From: Roseibium aggregatum
GTDB lineage: Bacteria; Pseudomonadota; Alphaproteobacteria; Rhizobiales; Stappiaceae
Length of the DNA stretch: 64,000 nucleotides
NCBI RefSeq assembly: GCF_017309185.1
Contig: NZ_JAEKJZ010000001.1
Location: forward strand, 1,798,001 to 1,862,000
Reading direction: 5' to 3'
The position numbers were made by a program, and so were the translations under genes. Below, in pieces: positions 8,844 to 16,839 of the stretch. Numbering within the stretch: position 1 is the stretch's first letter; each line of letters begins with the position of its first letter. The notes under the pieces are model-generated. The model searched no databases. It was not told where the DNA came from and saw only the letters and a program-made list of their open reading frames with translations.

Positions 8844-9216
8844 GGGCTCATGCTTGTGCGGCGCAGTCCGCATCACTGTCGAAGGCGACCTCCCGCAGCC
8901 GAACGCCTGCCATTGCAACGCCTGCAGAAAGCAAACCGGCCACTTCGGCGCCTCGCTGGACGTGCCTAGAGCAGCGGTTCGCATCGAGGGTGAGGAGAAC
9001 GTGAAATGGTATCTTTCGTCAGAGAAGGTTCGGCGCGGATTCTGCGGGACCTGTGGGTCAACCCTGTTCTGGGATCCTGTTCATCATAACTGGACTGCAA
9101 TTGCGATGGGTGCCTTCGACGGATCGACAGGCACAAAACTCTCCATGCATATATTCGTATCAGAGAAAGGCGATTACTACGAAATTGCTGACGGTCTGCC
9201 GCAGAACGATCGCTGA
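8836..9216 (+). CDS. GFA (glutathione-dependent formaldehyde-activating/CENP-V) family protein
   Basis: 126 aa, the usual size of this zinc-binding family. Zinc ligands are visible as CLCGAV (7-12), CHCNACRKQTG (about 26-36) and FCGTCGS (about 72-78). True Gfa catalyses adduct formation between formaldehyde and glutathione, but most small members have unknown function, so the name should be taken as fold-level. It starts within the end of the DUF2087 gene. ATG 8836 is preceded by GAGGAG at 8822-8827, which supports this start. Confidence 0.85.
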   Translation: MHKGSCLCGAVRITVEGDLPQPNACHCNACRKQTGHFGASLDVPRAAVRIEGEENVKWYLSSEKVRRGFCGTCGSTLFWDPVHHNWTAIAMGAFDGSTGTKLSMHIFVSEKGDYYEIADGLPQNDR

Positions 9217-9252
9217 GAAAAACGTAAGCGCCGCCCGAGACCCTCGGCCTGA

Positions 9253-9336
9253 TCAACTTGACGGCCGGAAATTCTTTGGCAGCAGGTCGTCGAACTGGCT
9301 TTGGGGATGTCCGTTCGCGATAGCCTCGAGGGTTCC
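9253..9336 (-). pseudogene. IS66-family transposase C-terminal remnant
   Basis: In the 9217-9540 gap, the minus strand between 9336 and 9253 reads as 27 codons plus a stop, including IANGHPQSQFDDLLPKNF. This fits the conserved C-terminal end of IS66-type TnpC proteins (IAxGHPxxxxDELLPWN). Nothing of the rest of the transposase is seen, so this is a tiny relic. The remainder of the gap holds no gene. Confidence 0.5.
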
Positions 9337-9540
9337 CGATGCAGATCGATGAGACGTCGGCTGGCGTCACCTACAACCGCTGCTCAGTCAACCAGACGCT
9401 GTTGCGTCCCTCACCGTCCGCGAGGACAAGTGCAGCCTGGCCTGGCTAGAGAAGCAGTCCGTACGATTTGAGAAAACGTTTGGGATCGGCACCGAACACA
9501 TAGTCGGATCGATCATAGCAATTTTTCCACATTAGCTTAT

Positions 9541-11673
9541 CTAGGCAGGTTCCCTGTTTGAAACAACGGCGCTCGGGTCGGTCGCCAGTCGTGTGGGACC
9601 TGCGAGCCTTAGGCTGTTCAGCGACACCGACAGCGAGCTTGCGAGCATAGCGAGGGCCGCCATTGTCGGCGAGAGGTGACCGGTTAAGGCGAAGGGGACA
9701 ATCAGGGCATTGTAGACGAGGGCGAGGCCGATGTTTTGCCGACCAATGCGTACGCTGCGCCGAGCGATGGAGATCGCGGTCACGACCTGCTCGATCCCGC
9801 CGTGCAGGATTGCAACGTCCGCGGTCTGCGCGGCTGCACTGTGCGCCTCTGCGACCGAGATACCGCAGCCGGCGCTTGCTAGCGCGGGCGCATCGTTGAC
9901 GCCGTCGCCGACGAACAGGACGGGGCCTTTCGACCGCGCCACCAGGACGGCCTTGTCCTGCGCGGTGCAGGCGAAATGAATGTCGGCTTCATCGAGTCCG
10001 AGCTTCGCGCCGACCGCCCGTGCAGGCCCTTGACTGTCGCCCGTCGCAATCTGAATCGAAACGCCGTCGCGTCCAAGCGACGCCAGCAGTCCAGCGGCGT
10101 CGGGACGAAGCTGGTCAGCGAGATCGAGCGCTCCGATCGGCTTGCCGTCGAGCGCGACGATGAGGCGTGTCAGCCCGGCGTCGGTCGAGCTACCAACGAC
10201 CGAGATAACGCGTCCTGATTCGTCCTGTGCGACGGCACCGCGCGGCTGGCGCAAACCGCCCTCTCCAATCTCCGATCCGTGCCGTGCGACAATTGCCTGC
10301 GCGAGAGGATGGAGGATTCCGGTTTCGGCCCGCGCCGCCAGGCCGAGAACCTCGTCGCTGGTCCAGCCCGGTTCCGGCAGGACGCCGGTTACGCGGGGCC
10401 TGCCTTCCGTCAGCGTTCCCGTCTTGTCGAAAATGGCGGTCCGGACACGCGCCAATGTCTCGAAGGCGTTAGGCTCGCGGATGCGGATGCCGCGCGCCGC
10501 CGCGATCCCCGCCGCGCGCGCCTGGACCAGCGGTGCGGCGAGTGACAGGGCGCAAGGACAGGCACCGGCCAGGATGGCAAGCGCTCGCAACGCCGCGTCG
10601 ATCATGGACACGCCAAAGATTGGCGTGACGATCAAGATCGAAAGGGCAAGTCCCGGGATCTCCCATGAGAGTTGGCCTGCGATGCGGTCCGCGGCATTCG
10701 CGAGGGTGCCGCGGCGGGCGATCTCGAGTGCAATCGCGCCGCCCATACGGTCGATGTCGCGATCTCCGTGGTCACGGTCAACCTCGACGAACATCCGCCG
10801 TTCGAGATTGACGGCGCCGGCCTCGACGCGGGCTCCTGCACAGACGGGGATGGGCATGGATTCCCCGGTCAGGACGGATCGATCGACGGCGCTCGTACCA
10901 GAAACGACGATGCCGTCCACGCTGATGGCGTCGCCGGCATCCACCCGCACCCGTGCGCCGCGCGCGATCATCGCCAGCGGCGTTTCTGTCGTCGCTCCAC
11001 CCGTCACAAGCATCGCGGTTTCGGGAGTGGAGGATTGAAGGGCGGTCAGCGCTTCTATGGTGCTGCGCCGCGTGATCGCATCGAGCAGCCGGCCGACCAG
11101 CAACAAGGTGACAAGCATCGTTGCCGTGTCGAAATAGACATGCGACGAGCCGTGCACGAGGGCAGCAATAGAGATGGTGACCGCGCCGAGCGAGCCAACG
11201 GCGATCAGGAGATCCATGCCTGGGGTGCGCAGTCGCAGCGACCGGGCGGCCATCCAGAAGATACCGCGCCCGGCCCAAAGGACCGGCAAGGCAAGCCCCC
11301 CTGCGCCAAGCGCGATCCACCAGCCGGTCGCTTCATCGACCGCGGAGACGTAAAGGACGATAGAGAGCGCCATCGACCACATGCCGGCCATCACCGCGAC
11401 GGCGAGCCGAAGAGACAGGCGGCGAATGTCGGCATCGAGCCGCGACGCCAGTTCCTCGGCATGATGACGTTCGATGAGCCGGTAGCCGGCGACCGCGACG
11501 GCGCGTCCGATCCCTTCGACGCTTAGCCGCGTTTCGTCCCAATCCACCAGGGCCGAAGCGGTGAGATGATGGACGCCGACTGAGCGGACGGCCGGAAGAC
11601 GGCTTAGATGCCGCTCCAGCCCTCGCGCGCAGCCGCCGCAAGCCAGACCCTCGATGGCAAAGAGCCGCCGCAT
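9541..11673 (-). CDS. ccoI: Heavy-metal P1B-type ATPase, copper exporter of the FixI/CcoI type
   Basis: 710 aa. One N-terminal heavy-metal-associated domain with CGGC (Cys12, Cys15), eight predicted membrane helices, TGES (269-272), the metal-site CPC motif (372-374), the phosphorylation motif DKTGT (416-420) and GDGVNDAP in the hinge region. CPC plus neighbouring haem-copper oxidase genes points to copper transport to the periplasm for CuB insertion, the role of CcoI/FixI. It is the last gene of a leftward operon and starts 7 bases after the di-haem cytochrome gene. A general CopA-type copper detoxification role is the alternative. No CcoG or CcoH is seen nearby. Confidence 0.9.
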   Translation of the reverse strand: MRRLFAIEGLACGGCARGLERHLSRLPAVRSVGVHHLTASALVDWDETRLSVEGIGRAVAVAGYRLIERHHAEELASRLDADIRRLSLRLAVAVMAGMWSMALSIVLYVSAVDEATGWWIALGAGGLALPVLWAGRGIFWMAARSLRLRTPGMDLLIAVGSLGAVTISIAALVHGSSHVYFDTATMLVTLLLVGRLLDAITRRSTIEALTALQSSTPETAMLVTGGATTETPLAMIARGARVRVDAGDAISVDGIVVSGTSAVDRSVLTGESMPIPVCAGARVEAGAVNLERRMFVEVDRDHGDRDIDRMGGAIALEIARRGTLANAADRIAGQLSWEIPGLALSILIVTPIFGVSMIDAALRALAILAGACPCALSLAAPLVQARAAGIAAARGIRIREPNAFETLARVRTAIFDKTGTLTEGRPRVTGVLPEPGWTSDEVLGLAARAETGILHPLAQAIVARHGSEIGEGGLRQPRGAVAQDESGRVISVVGSSTDAGLTRLIVALDGKPIGALDLADQLRPDAAGLLASLGRDGVSIQIATGDSQGPARAVGAKLGLDEADIHFACTAQDKAVLVARSKGPVLFVGDGVNDAPALASAGCGISVAEAHSAAAQTADVAILHGGIEQVVTAISIARRSVRIGRQNIGLALVYNALIVPFALTGHLSPTMAALAMLASSLSVSLNSLRLAGPTRLATDPSAVVSNREPA

Positions 11674-11680
11674 GCCGTCG

Positions 11681-12709
11681 TCATTCTGGCGCGCCGACCG
11701 GGCGGACCGGGTCGGGCGTGCCGACGCCGAGCAGTACGCCGTTCACCTCCTGCCCGTAGTAGATGTCGTCGCCGTCATGGAACAGGCGGCGGGTCTCCTC
11801 GACGGTCATGTCGCCCTGACGCGCATCCTTGGGCCGTTCGAAGCTGTTGATATAGGCGGCGACGTCCCACGCCTCCTGATCGGTCAGTGTCCCGGGCCTG
11901 GAAAGCGGCATGTTGTTCTGGATAAACGCCGCGGCCGTGTTGATACGCGCCATGCCGGCTCCCCAGTTGTAAGAACCCGGCCCCCAGAGCGGCGGGAAAA
12001 CGTAGCGGCCGTTGATGTCCTTTTGGCCCTGTCCATCGCCGGCATGGCAGACGGCGCAATTGGCGGCGAAGACCTCCTGCCCACGCTCGGGCGAATAGCC
12101 GAGCTCGGTCTTGGGGACGGTCCCAAAGCCGCCACCTTCCATCTGCGTGTTGTTGGGCGCGCCGCTCGCCAGCCAGTAGAAATAGCTCTGGAGGTCGCGG
12201 TAGATGTCGTCGCCATGCGGCGGCGGCTCTCCGGAGACCGAATGCTGCGCGTTCATGGAGAAGGTGAAGCAGCCCATCACCCGGTCTTCCATCGTGTTGA
12301 TCTGGTCGTTCTTCGCCCGGTATTGCGGGTAGCGGCCCCAGGCGGCCCACATGGGCGCCGAATAGGGCTGACGGCCCTCGCCGAGATGGCAGTTGGCGCA
12401 GGACAGCCCGTTGCCGACATGCTGCGAGGCATTGGTGGCGGTGTTCATGAAGATCGCCTGGCCGCGACGGACGGAATCGCCGAACGCGCCATCCGGCATC
12501 TCGTCATTGCTTGGTGGCTGGAAATATCCCGACGCGACCGTCTGATCGCCCCGTTGAAGGCCGGGAATCAAGCCGGACTCGTAAAGAAGCGCACCCAGGG
12601 CGGCAATGATGAGCGTTCCCCCGCCCGCGAAGATCAGGCTTTTGACGAGACGCCCCTTGCGTGGGCTCGCAGGCTTGGCAGGCACGTCCTGTTCTGTTTC
12701 GGAGCTCAT
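11681..12709 (-). CDS. TsdA-like membrane-anchored di-haem cytochrome c
   Basis: 342 aa. One N-terminal membrane helix (about 22-45), then two cytochrome c domains with CANCH (104-108) and CAVCH (218-222). The first domain has the family pattern of thiosulfate dehydrogenase TsdA: LSCANCHLGEGRQP, APMW, and a conserved segment with a lone cysteine (Cys147) followed by FTFSMN; in TsdA a cysteine at a comparable place is an axial haem ligand. The second has PPLWGPGSYN and NMPLSRPGTL typical of the same family. It could oxidise thiosulfate to tetrathionate or act as an electron shuttle. Its start overlaps the tri-haem cytochrome gene by 4 bases, placing it inside the oxidase operon. Confidence 0.8.
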   Translation of the reverse strand: MSSETEQDVPAKPASPRKGRLVKSLIFAGGGTLIIAALGALLYESGLIPGLQRGDQTVASGYFQPPSNDEMPDGAFGDSVRRGQAIFMNTATNASQHVGNGLSCANCHLGEGRQPYSAPMWAAWGRYPQYRAKNDQINTMEDRVMGCFTFSMNAQHSVSGEPPPHGDDIYRDLQSYFYWLASGAPNNTQMEGGGFGTVPKTELGYSPERGQEVFAANCAVCHAGDGQGQKDINGRYVFPPLWGPGSYNWGAGMARINTAAAFIQNNMPLSRPGTLTDQEAWDVAAYINSFERPKDARQGDMTVEETRRLFHDGDDIYYGQEVNGVLLGVGTPDPVRPVGAPE

Positions 12710-13950
12710 TGTCCTTCTCCCTGTTCGGCGAGCATGTCGCCCGATCCGGCCGGGACGGGCGGGAGCGAGGCAAGATAATCGGCAACGGCCCGGCGATCGG
12801 CCGCGCTGAGCGCGCTCGAGATGTGCTCCATAAGGTCGAGCGAAGAATTGGTGCGCTGTCCGCCCGCCCAGGCTGCGAGTTGGCTTGCCGTATAGGGCGC
12901 GTGCTGGGCCGCCAGTGGCGGAAACTCCGTCGCAACGCCGAAACCGGATGGACCATGGCAGGAGAAGCAGGACGGGACGGTCAGGCTCCAGTCGCCTTCA
13001 CGCGCCAGTTGCTCACCTCGTTCCAGATCGCCGCCGAGGTCGGGCCGCGCATTGGAGGGCACCCGCAGACCGGCATAGTAGACGCCGAGCGCCCGCTTCT
13101 CCTCGTTGGAGAGTTCGGCGACCACAACGGCCATGGATTCGTTGATGCGCCGTCCCGCTGCGAAATCCCCAAGCTGCTTGACGATGTAGTCCGTCGGCAG
13201 ACCGGCCAGTCGCGGCGTGTTTTCGCGGCCCTGGCCGAGATCGCCATGACAGCTCGCGCATGACCATTGGCCGCCGCGTCCCTCGAAGATCAGCGCGGAG
13301 ATTTCTGGCGAGACGGGTTGGCTCGTGCCGCTGGCAAATGTCGGCTGCTCGTCGAGCGCGAAACCTGTATCCTCGGCGACGCCTGCCCCACCTCGAAAGC
13401 TTCCAAGGTCGGCGACGCGGCCTCGCAGTTCGGCAACCTCAGCGGCTTCCAGAGCCCGGTTGCTCTCACCCCAGCGCGACGTCACGTAGGATGCCAGTTC
13501 GGCGACCTCGACATCGGTGAAGACGCTGGCGAAGCTCGGCATGTGGCCGTCATAGAGCGAGTCGTTAACCCGGATCGGGCCGTCGATCCCGCGCAGCATG
13601 ATGTTTGCAACCAGTTCGGGGCCGTTGCGAACGAAGGGCGAGCCCGCGAGCGGCGGAACCGCGCCACGAATGCCGAGACCGTCCGGCTGGTGGCAGGTCG
13701 CGCAACTGGCTTCGAACAGCGCGTGCCCAGGCTCGACTGCCTGCCCGGTCGCGAGTTGGGTGTCCTCGACTCGCTCGACCTGCGCCCGCTCCTCGTGCCG
13801 GCGCGTGTCGAACAACGTGGCGGCACCCCAGACGCCGAGCGCGATGGAGATGCCGAGAAGCGGCCAGGGGATCGAGGCATCGAGTTCGTAGGGCTCGAAA
13901 TGCTCGTCGGGATGGCGCGGGTCTTGCTCGGGTCGACGGTCGGCGGTCAT
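12706..13950 (-). CDS. Membrane-anchored tri-haem cytochrome c (mono-haem domain plus c4-like di-haem part)
   Basis: 414 aa. A single helix near residues 29-48 anchors the protein. Three CxxCH motifs follow: CATCH (83-87), CASCH (231-235) and CFSCH (328-332). The last two domains resemble cytochrome c4: CHGDLGQG, LAGLPTDYI, LGDFAAGRR, LSNEEKRALGVYYAGL, then a second copy of the pattern. A linker of about 70 residues separates them from the first domain. The protein occupies the place that CcoP holds in normal cbb3 oxidases but has three haems and a different architecture. It overlaps both neighbours by 4 bases. Likely electron donor between the TsdA-like cytochrome and CcoO. Confidence 0.82.
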   Translation of the reverse strand: MTADRRPEQDPRHPDEHFEPYELDASIPWPLLGISIALGVWGAATLFDTRRHEERAQVERVEDTQLATGQAVEPGHALFEASCATCHQPDGLGIRGAVPPLAGSPFVRNGPELVANIMLRGIDGPIRVNDSLYDGHMPSFASVFTDVEVAELASYVTSRWGESNRALEAAEVAELRGRVADLGSFRGGAGVAEDTGFALDEQPTFASGTSQPVSPEISALIFEGRGGQWSCASCHGDLGQGRENTPRLAGLPTDYIVKQLGDFAAGRRINESMAVVVAELSNEEKRALGVYYAGLRVPSNARPDLGGDLERGEQLAREGDWSLTVPSCFSCHGPSGFGVATEFPPLAAQHAPYTASQLAAWAGGQRTNSSLDLMEHISSALSAADRRAVADYLASLPPVPAGSGDMLAEQGEGQ

Positions 13951-14567
13951 TCGGCATCCCCCCGCGGGCGGTAGCCATCGTCGCGGATGCCGTCCTGCGG
14001 CGCCGGATAGGTCCGGTCGAGCGAGAGCAGATAGGCCGTGAGGTCCAGGGCTTCCTGGCTCGCCACCACCACGCCCTCGGCGGGAGCGAATTCGGGCGGC
14101 AGAGCGACGACGACGTCACCTTCCTCCGCCTCGGCCTTCACTTCGAAGAGGAAGGGATAGGCGGGCATGATGCTCCATTCGAAGATCGCGCGCGGCTGGT
14201 AGAGATGGGTCAGATGCCAGCTTTCAGACGGTAGGCGCGCACCGACATTGAGAAGGTCGGGACCGGTCCGCATCGTGCCGAGCTGATGAGGAGAGTCGTA
14301 GAAATAGTCGGCCGAGACCGACGGACGGCCCCAGCCGCGCTCGCCGTCCGGCGCCTGCTCGGGCGCGCGCGGCTGCTGGCTATGACAGTAGAGACAGCCC
14401 ATCGAGACGTAGGCGTCGCGACCGCGCTGCTCCTCGACGGTGTAGGGCTGAAGCCCGGCGGGCGGTTCCGGCCTCGCCATTTCGATACCGGGCGCGATCA
14501 CAAGCATGAGGGTGGCGAAGGCGAGGATGCCGAGCGAGATGATGGAAAGGGGAAGATAGTTGTTCAT
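13947..14567 (-). CDS. ccoO: cbb3-type cytochrome oxidase mono-haem subunit II
   Basis: 206 aa. One N-terminal membrane helix (about 5-27) and a periplasmic mono-haem domain with CLYCH (58-62) in the context YVSMGCLYCHSQQ, the FixO/CcoO hallmark, followed by GWGRPS and YDSPHQLGTMRTGPDL, also characteristic of that family. It passes electrons to the catalytic subunit encoded immediately upstream (4-base overlap). Length is close to normal CcoO. Confidence 0.92.
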   Translation of the reverse strand: MNNYLPLSIISLGILAFATLMLVIAPGIEMARPEPPAGLQPYTVEEQRGRDAYVSMGCLYCHSQQPRAPEQAPDGERGWGRPSVSADYFYDSPHQLGTMRTGPDLLNVGARLPSESWHLTHLYQPRAIFEWSIMPAYPFLFEVKAEAEEGDVVVALPPEFAPAEGVVVASQEALDLTAYLLSLDRTYPAPQDGIRDDGYRPRGDAE

Positions 14568-16159
14568 TCGGCTGGCACCGTGCGGACGGTTTCCGGTGCG
14601 CGCTGCGGCAGGAGAATGCTGGCGACATTGAAGGCGAAGAGGATATGGCCGAGCGTCATCAACGCTCCGCCGACACTACGGGCCTCGAGATAGGGCTTGG
14701 TAAGGATGACGCTCTCGGAAAACGGCCGCGTCCCGTCGAGCATGGCGAGCCCTTGCAGCCAGCCGCCGATGGAGAGCCCGAAGAAGTAGATCGCGAAGCC
14801 GACGACGATAAGCCAGAAATGGGCGTTGATCAGCGCCGGCCAGCGGAAGGCGCGGCCGGTCATCCGCGGCAGCATGTGATAGGCCGCACCGAACATGGTG
14901 ATCGTCACGAAGGCGTAGGCACCGAGATGGGCGTGGCCGACCGTGTAATGCGTGAAATGCGTGACCGAGTTGACCGAGCGCAGCGCCTCGATCGAGCCCT
15001 GGAACGACGCCATAGTGTACATGAGCGCGCCGAAGGCGATGAAGCGCAGCGGCAGCGATTCCTTCAGCGCCCATAGGTTTCGGCCGACGGTGATGTGCTG
15101 GTTGATCGCGACCGCGATGACTGGGATGAACATCATCACCGAGTGAACCACCGAAAGCGTGGCGACCCAGGTCGGCACCGGGCCGCCGATCAGGTGATGG
15201 ATGCCGACCTGGCTGTAGAACAGCGCCAGCCCCCAGAAGCCGAGCAGCGAGACCGAATAGGAGAAGATCGGTTTGCCGATGATCTTGGGAATGAAATAGT
15301 AGGCCGTGCCGACGCCGAGCGGAGTCAGCCAAAGGCCGAGTACGTTATGGGCGAACCACCAGTTGACGGTCGCTTCCTCAACGCCGGAGTGCACGTAGGG
15401 CAGGTTGGCGATGACGAAGAGGCAGGGAAACCACAGGATGCCGGCGAGGAAATACCAGCCGGTGACGTAGATGTGGTGGACCTGCCGGGCCAGCGTCGTT
15501 TTGACCAGTGGCACCATGAAGAAGAAGCCAGCGAGCGCAAGCATGAGGTCGAGCTGCCAGGGAATCTCCAGCCATTCCTCACCATCGGTCCAGCCGTTTG
15601 CGATGGCGAGCGCGCCTAGAAGGACCGCGAGGTTCCAGAGTGCGGCTCCGATCAGCGGCATGCGCGGCGCGCGCAGCGGGGTATGGAAGATGCGCGGCAG
15701 GATCCAGATCATCGCCGCGATGCCGACCTGCGACAGCCAGCCATAGATGACCAAGTTGAGATGGAGCGTGCGAACGCGTCCAAAGGTTAGCGGGGCGTGG
15801 TCGGAGAGCCAGTCGGGCAAGTGCAGCTTGAGCGAGGAGACGAGACCGAAACCGGAGCCGACGACCAGCCAGACCGTGGCGGCGATCAGAAGGACCGCTA
15901 CGGGCCGAGCGGAAATCGCGTCGATGCCGCTACGAACCGTGTCGAAATTATACGGCCTGGAGGTCGCCGTCTCGCCGCTTTCGACGTGGCCTTCATCGCC
16001 GGGATCGAAGATCACGCGGGCATCATGTTGGTCGGGCGCAACCTGCTTGTTGCTGATCGCCCAGATCAGGAACCCGAGGGCGAGCAACGACACCACAAAA
16101 CTCAGCGCCAGCAACAGCCCCATCGTCACCATGTGCCCGTCCTCCCCTCGCAACTCCAT
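14564..16159 (-). CDS. ccoN: cbb3-type cytochrome oxidase catalytic subunit I with CcoS-like N-terminus
   Basis: 531 aa haem-copper oxidase. Visible ligands: His271 (WWFAHNVLG), His321-His322 (QVGIHHLIGGP) for CuB; His409 and His411 (YTVGHAHLGA) for the haems; His133 for low-spin haem; and Tyr301 (FSYS), the likely cross-linked tyrosine of C-type oxidases. Residues about 10-60 form an extra helix followed by WAISNKQVAPDQHDARVIFDP, which resembles the small assembly protein CcoS (WA, then D, then ILFDD). First gene of a five-gene operon with 4-base overlaps through the di-haem cytochrome. CcoP, CcoQ, CcoG and CcoH are not present. Start: the ATG at 16159; ATGs at 16132 and 16123 are alternatives. 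Confidence 0.92.
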   Translation of the reverse strand: MELRGEDGHMVTMGLLLALSFVVSLLALGFLIWAISNKQVAPDQHDARVIFDPGDEGHVESGETATSRPYNFDTVRSGIDAISARPVAVLLIAATVWLVVGSGFGLVSSLKLHLPDWLSDHAPLTFGRVRTLHLNLVIYGWLSQVGIAAMIWILPRIFHTPLRAPRMPLIGAALWNLAVLLGALAIANGWTDGEEWLEIPWQLDLMLALAGFFFMVPLVKTTLARQVHHIYVTGWYFLAGILWFPCLFVIANLPYVHSGVEEATVNWWFAHNVLGLWLTPLGVGTAYYFIPKIIGKPIFSYSVSLLGFWGLALFYSQVGIHHLIGGPVPTWVATLSVVHSVMMFIPVIAVAINQHITVGRNLWALKESLPLRFIAFGALMYTMASFQGSIEALRSVNSVTHFTHYTVGHAHLGAYAFVTITMFGAAYHMLPRMTGRAFRWPALINAHFWLIVVGFAIYFFGLSIGGWLQGLAMLDGTRPFSESVILTKPYLEARSVGGALMTLGHILFAFNVASILLPQRAPETVRTVPAE

Positions 16160-16194
16160 TCAATGCAGAGTTGCGGAAGCAGAAGCCGCCCAAA

Positions 16195-16212
16195 CTTAAG
16201 ACAACCTTAAGG
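16195..16212. promoter_or_regulatory. Paired CTTAAG sequence upstream of the oxidase operon
   Basis: CTTAAG-ACAAC-CTTAAG-G lies about 36-53 bases upstream of the first ATG of the oxidase operon. Two copies of a palindrome in the promoter zone could be a regulator site. No FNR/FixK-like TTGAT-N4-ATCAA box was found. Weak suggestion only. Confidence 0.2.
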
Positions 16213-16381
16213 CCACTAACGGGCATCGCAGTCGATGAAACTCTTCCCGACGAACCCGTACTTGGTTGCCGGCGATGTGGTGCACTCATCCTTCGCTGAC
16301 AAGCCGTTTCGGTTTGCCGACCATCGTCTCCCTCGAATCGCGCCAAAAAACTCAGCGATAGTATACTTGCCGCGCGGCCCT

Positions 16382-16638
16382 TCAAGGAAATGCGAGGTGA
16401 TATGACGAGCTTGCAACGGTAGAGACCGCCACGATTTTCTTCAGCCGGGCGCTCTCGTCCCTAAGCGCGTTTGGTCGGCGCATCTCATCCGGCGGGAACC
16501 TACCGTATTTTTCTTGCAGCTGAAATAGGTCGCTTGGCCGATACCGGCCTTGCGGCAGATTTCTGCGACCGGCGTTCCTTGCTCTCCCCGCTTCATGATA
16601 AGGGCCTCCCGAGCTCTCGTGAACTTCGATGCCGTCAT
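16382..16638 (-). pseudogene. IS3-family transposase OrfA, frameshifted remnant
   Basis: The minus strand from 16638 starts MTASKFTRAREALIMKRGEQ and continues GTPVAEICRKAGIGQATYF, the helix-turn-helix OrfA of the IS3 family. After a frameshift the pattern continues in another frame as KYGRFPPDEMRRP and SARLKKIVA, then is lost. OrfB is absent. The rest of the 16160-16839 gap contains no recognisable gene. This relic sits between the oxidase operon and the reduced-phosphorus module and marks a junction between acquired segments. Confidence 0.72.
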
Positions 16639-16839
16639 GCGTTTCCCCTCCACTCCTAGCCAGGAAAGATTGGCCGAAAACTTCAGCTCCAAACGATCCA
16701 GTTCTTACGGGGCGCAACACGGGCGGTACAAAGTTGGGTTTCGGGGCAATAGTCATCTAAGTGAAGAATCTCTTCGTTTGCTTGGATAGATCGAAACTCT
16801 CGCCGGGCAGTTTCTGTGTTCAACAGGACTGCTCCTTAT

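Noticed and set aside
11654..12778. 374-codon frame opposite the TsdA-like gene
   Set aside because: Antisense shadow of a cytochrome with clear CxxCH motifs.
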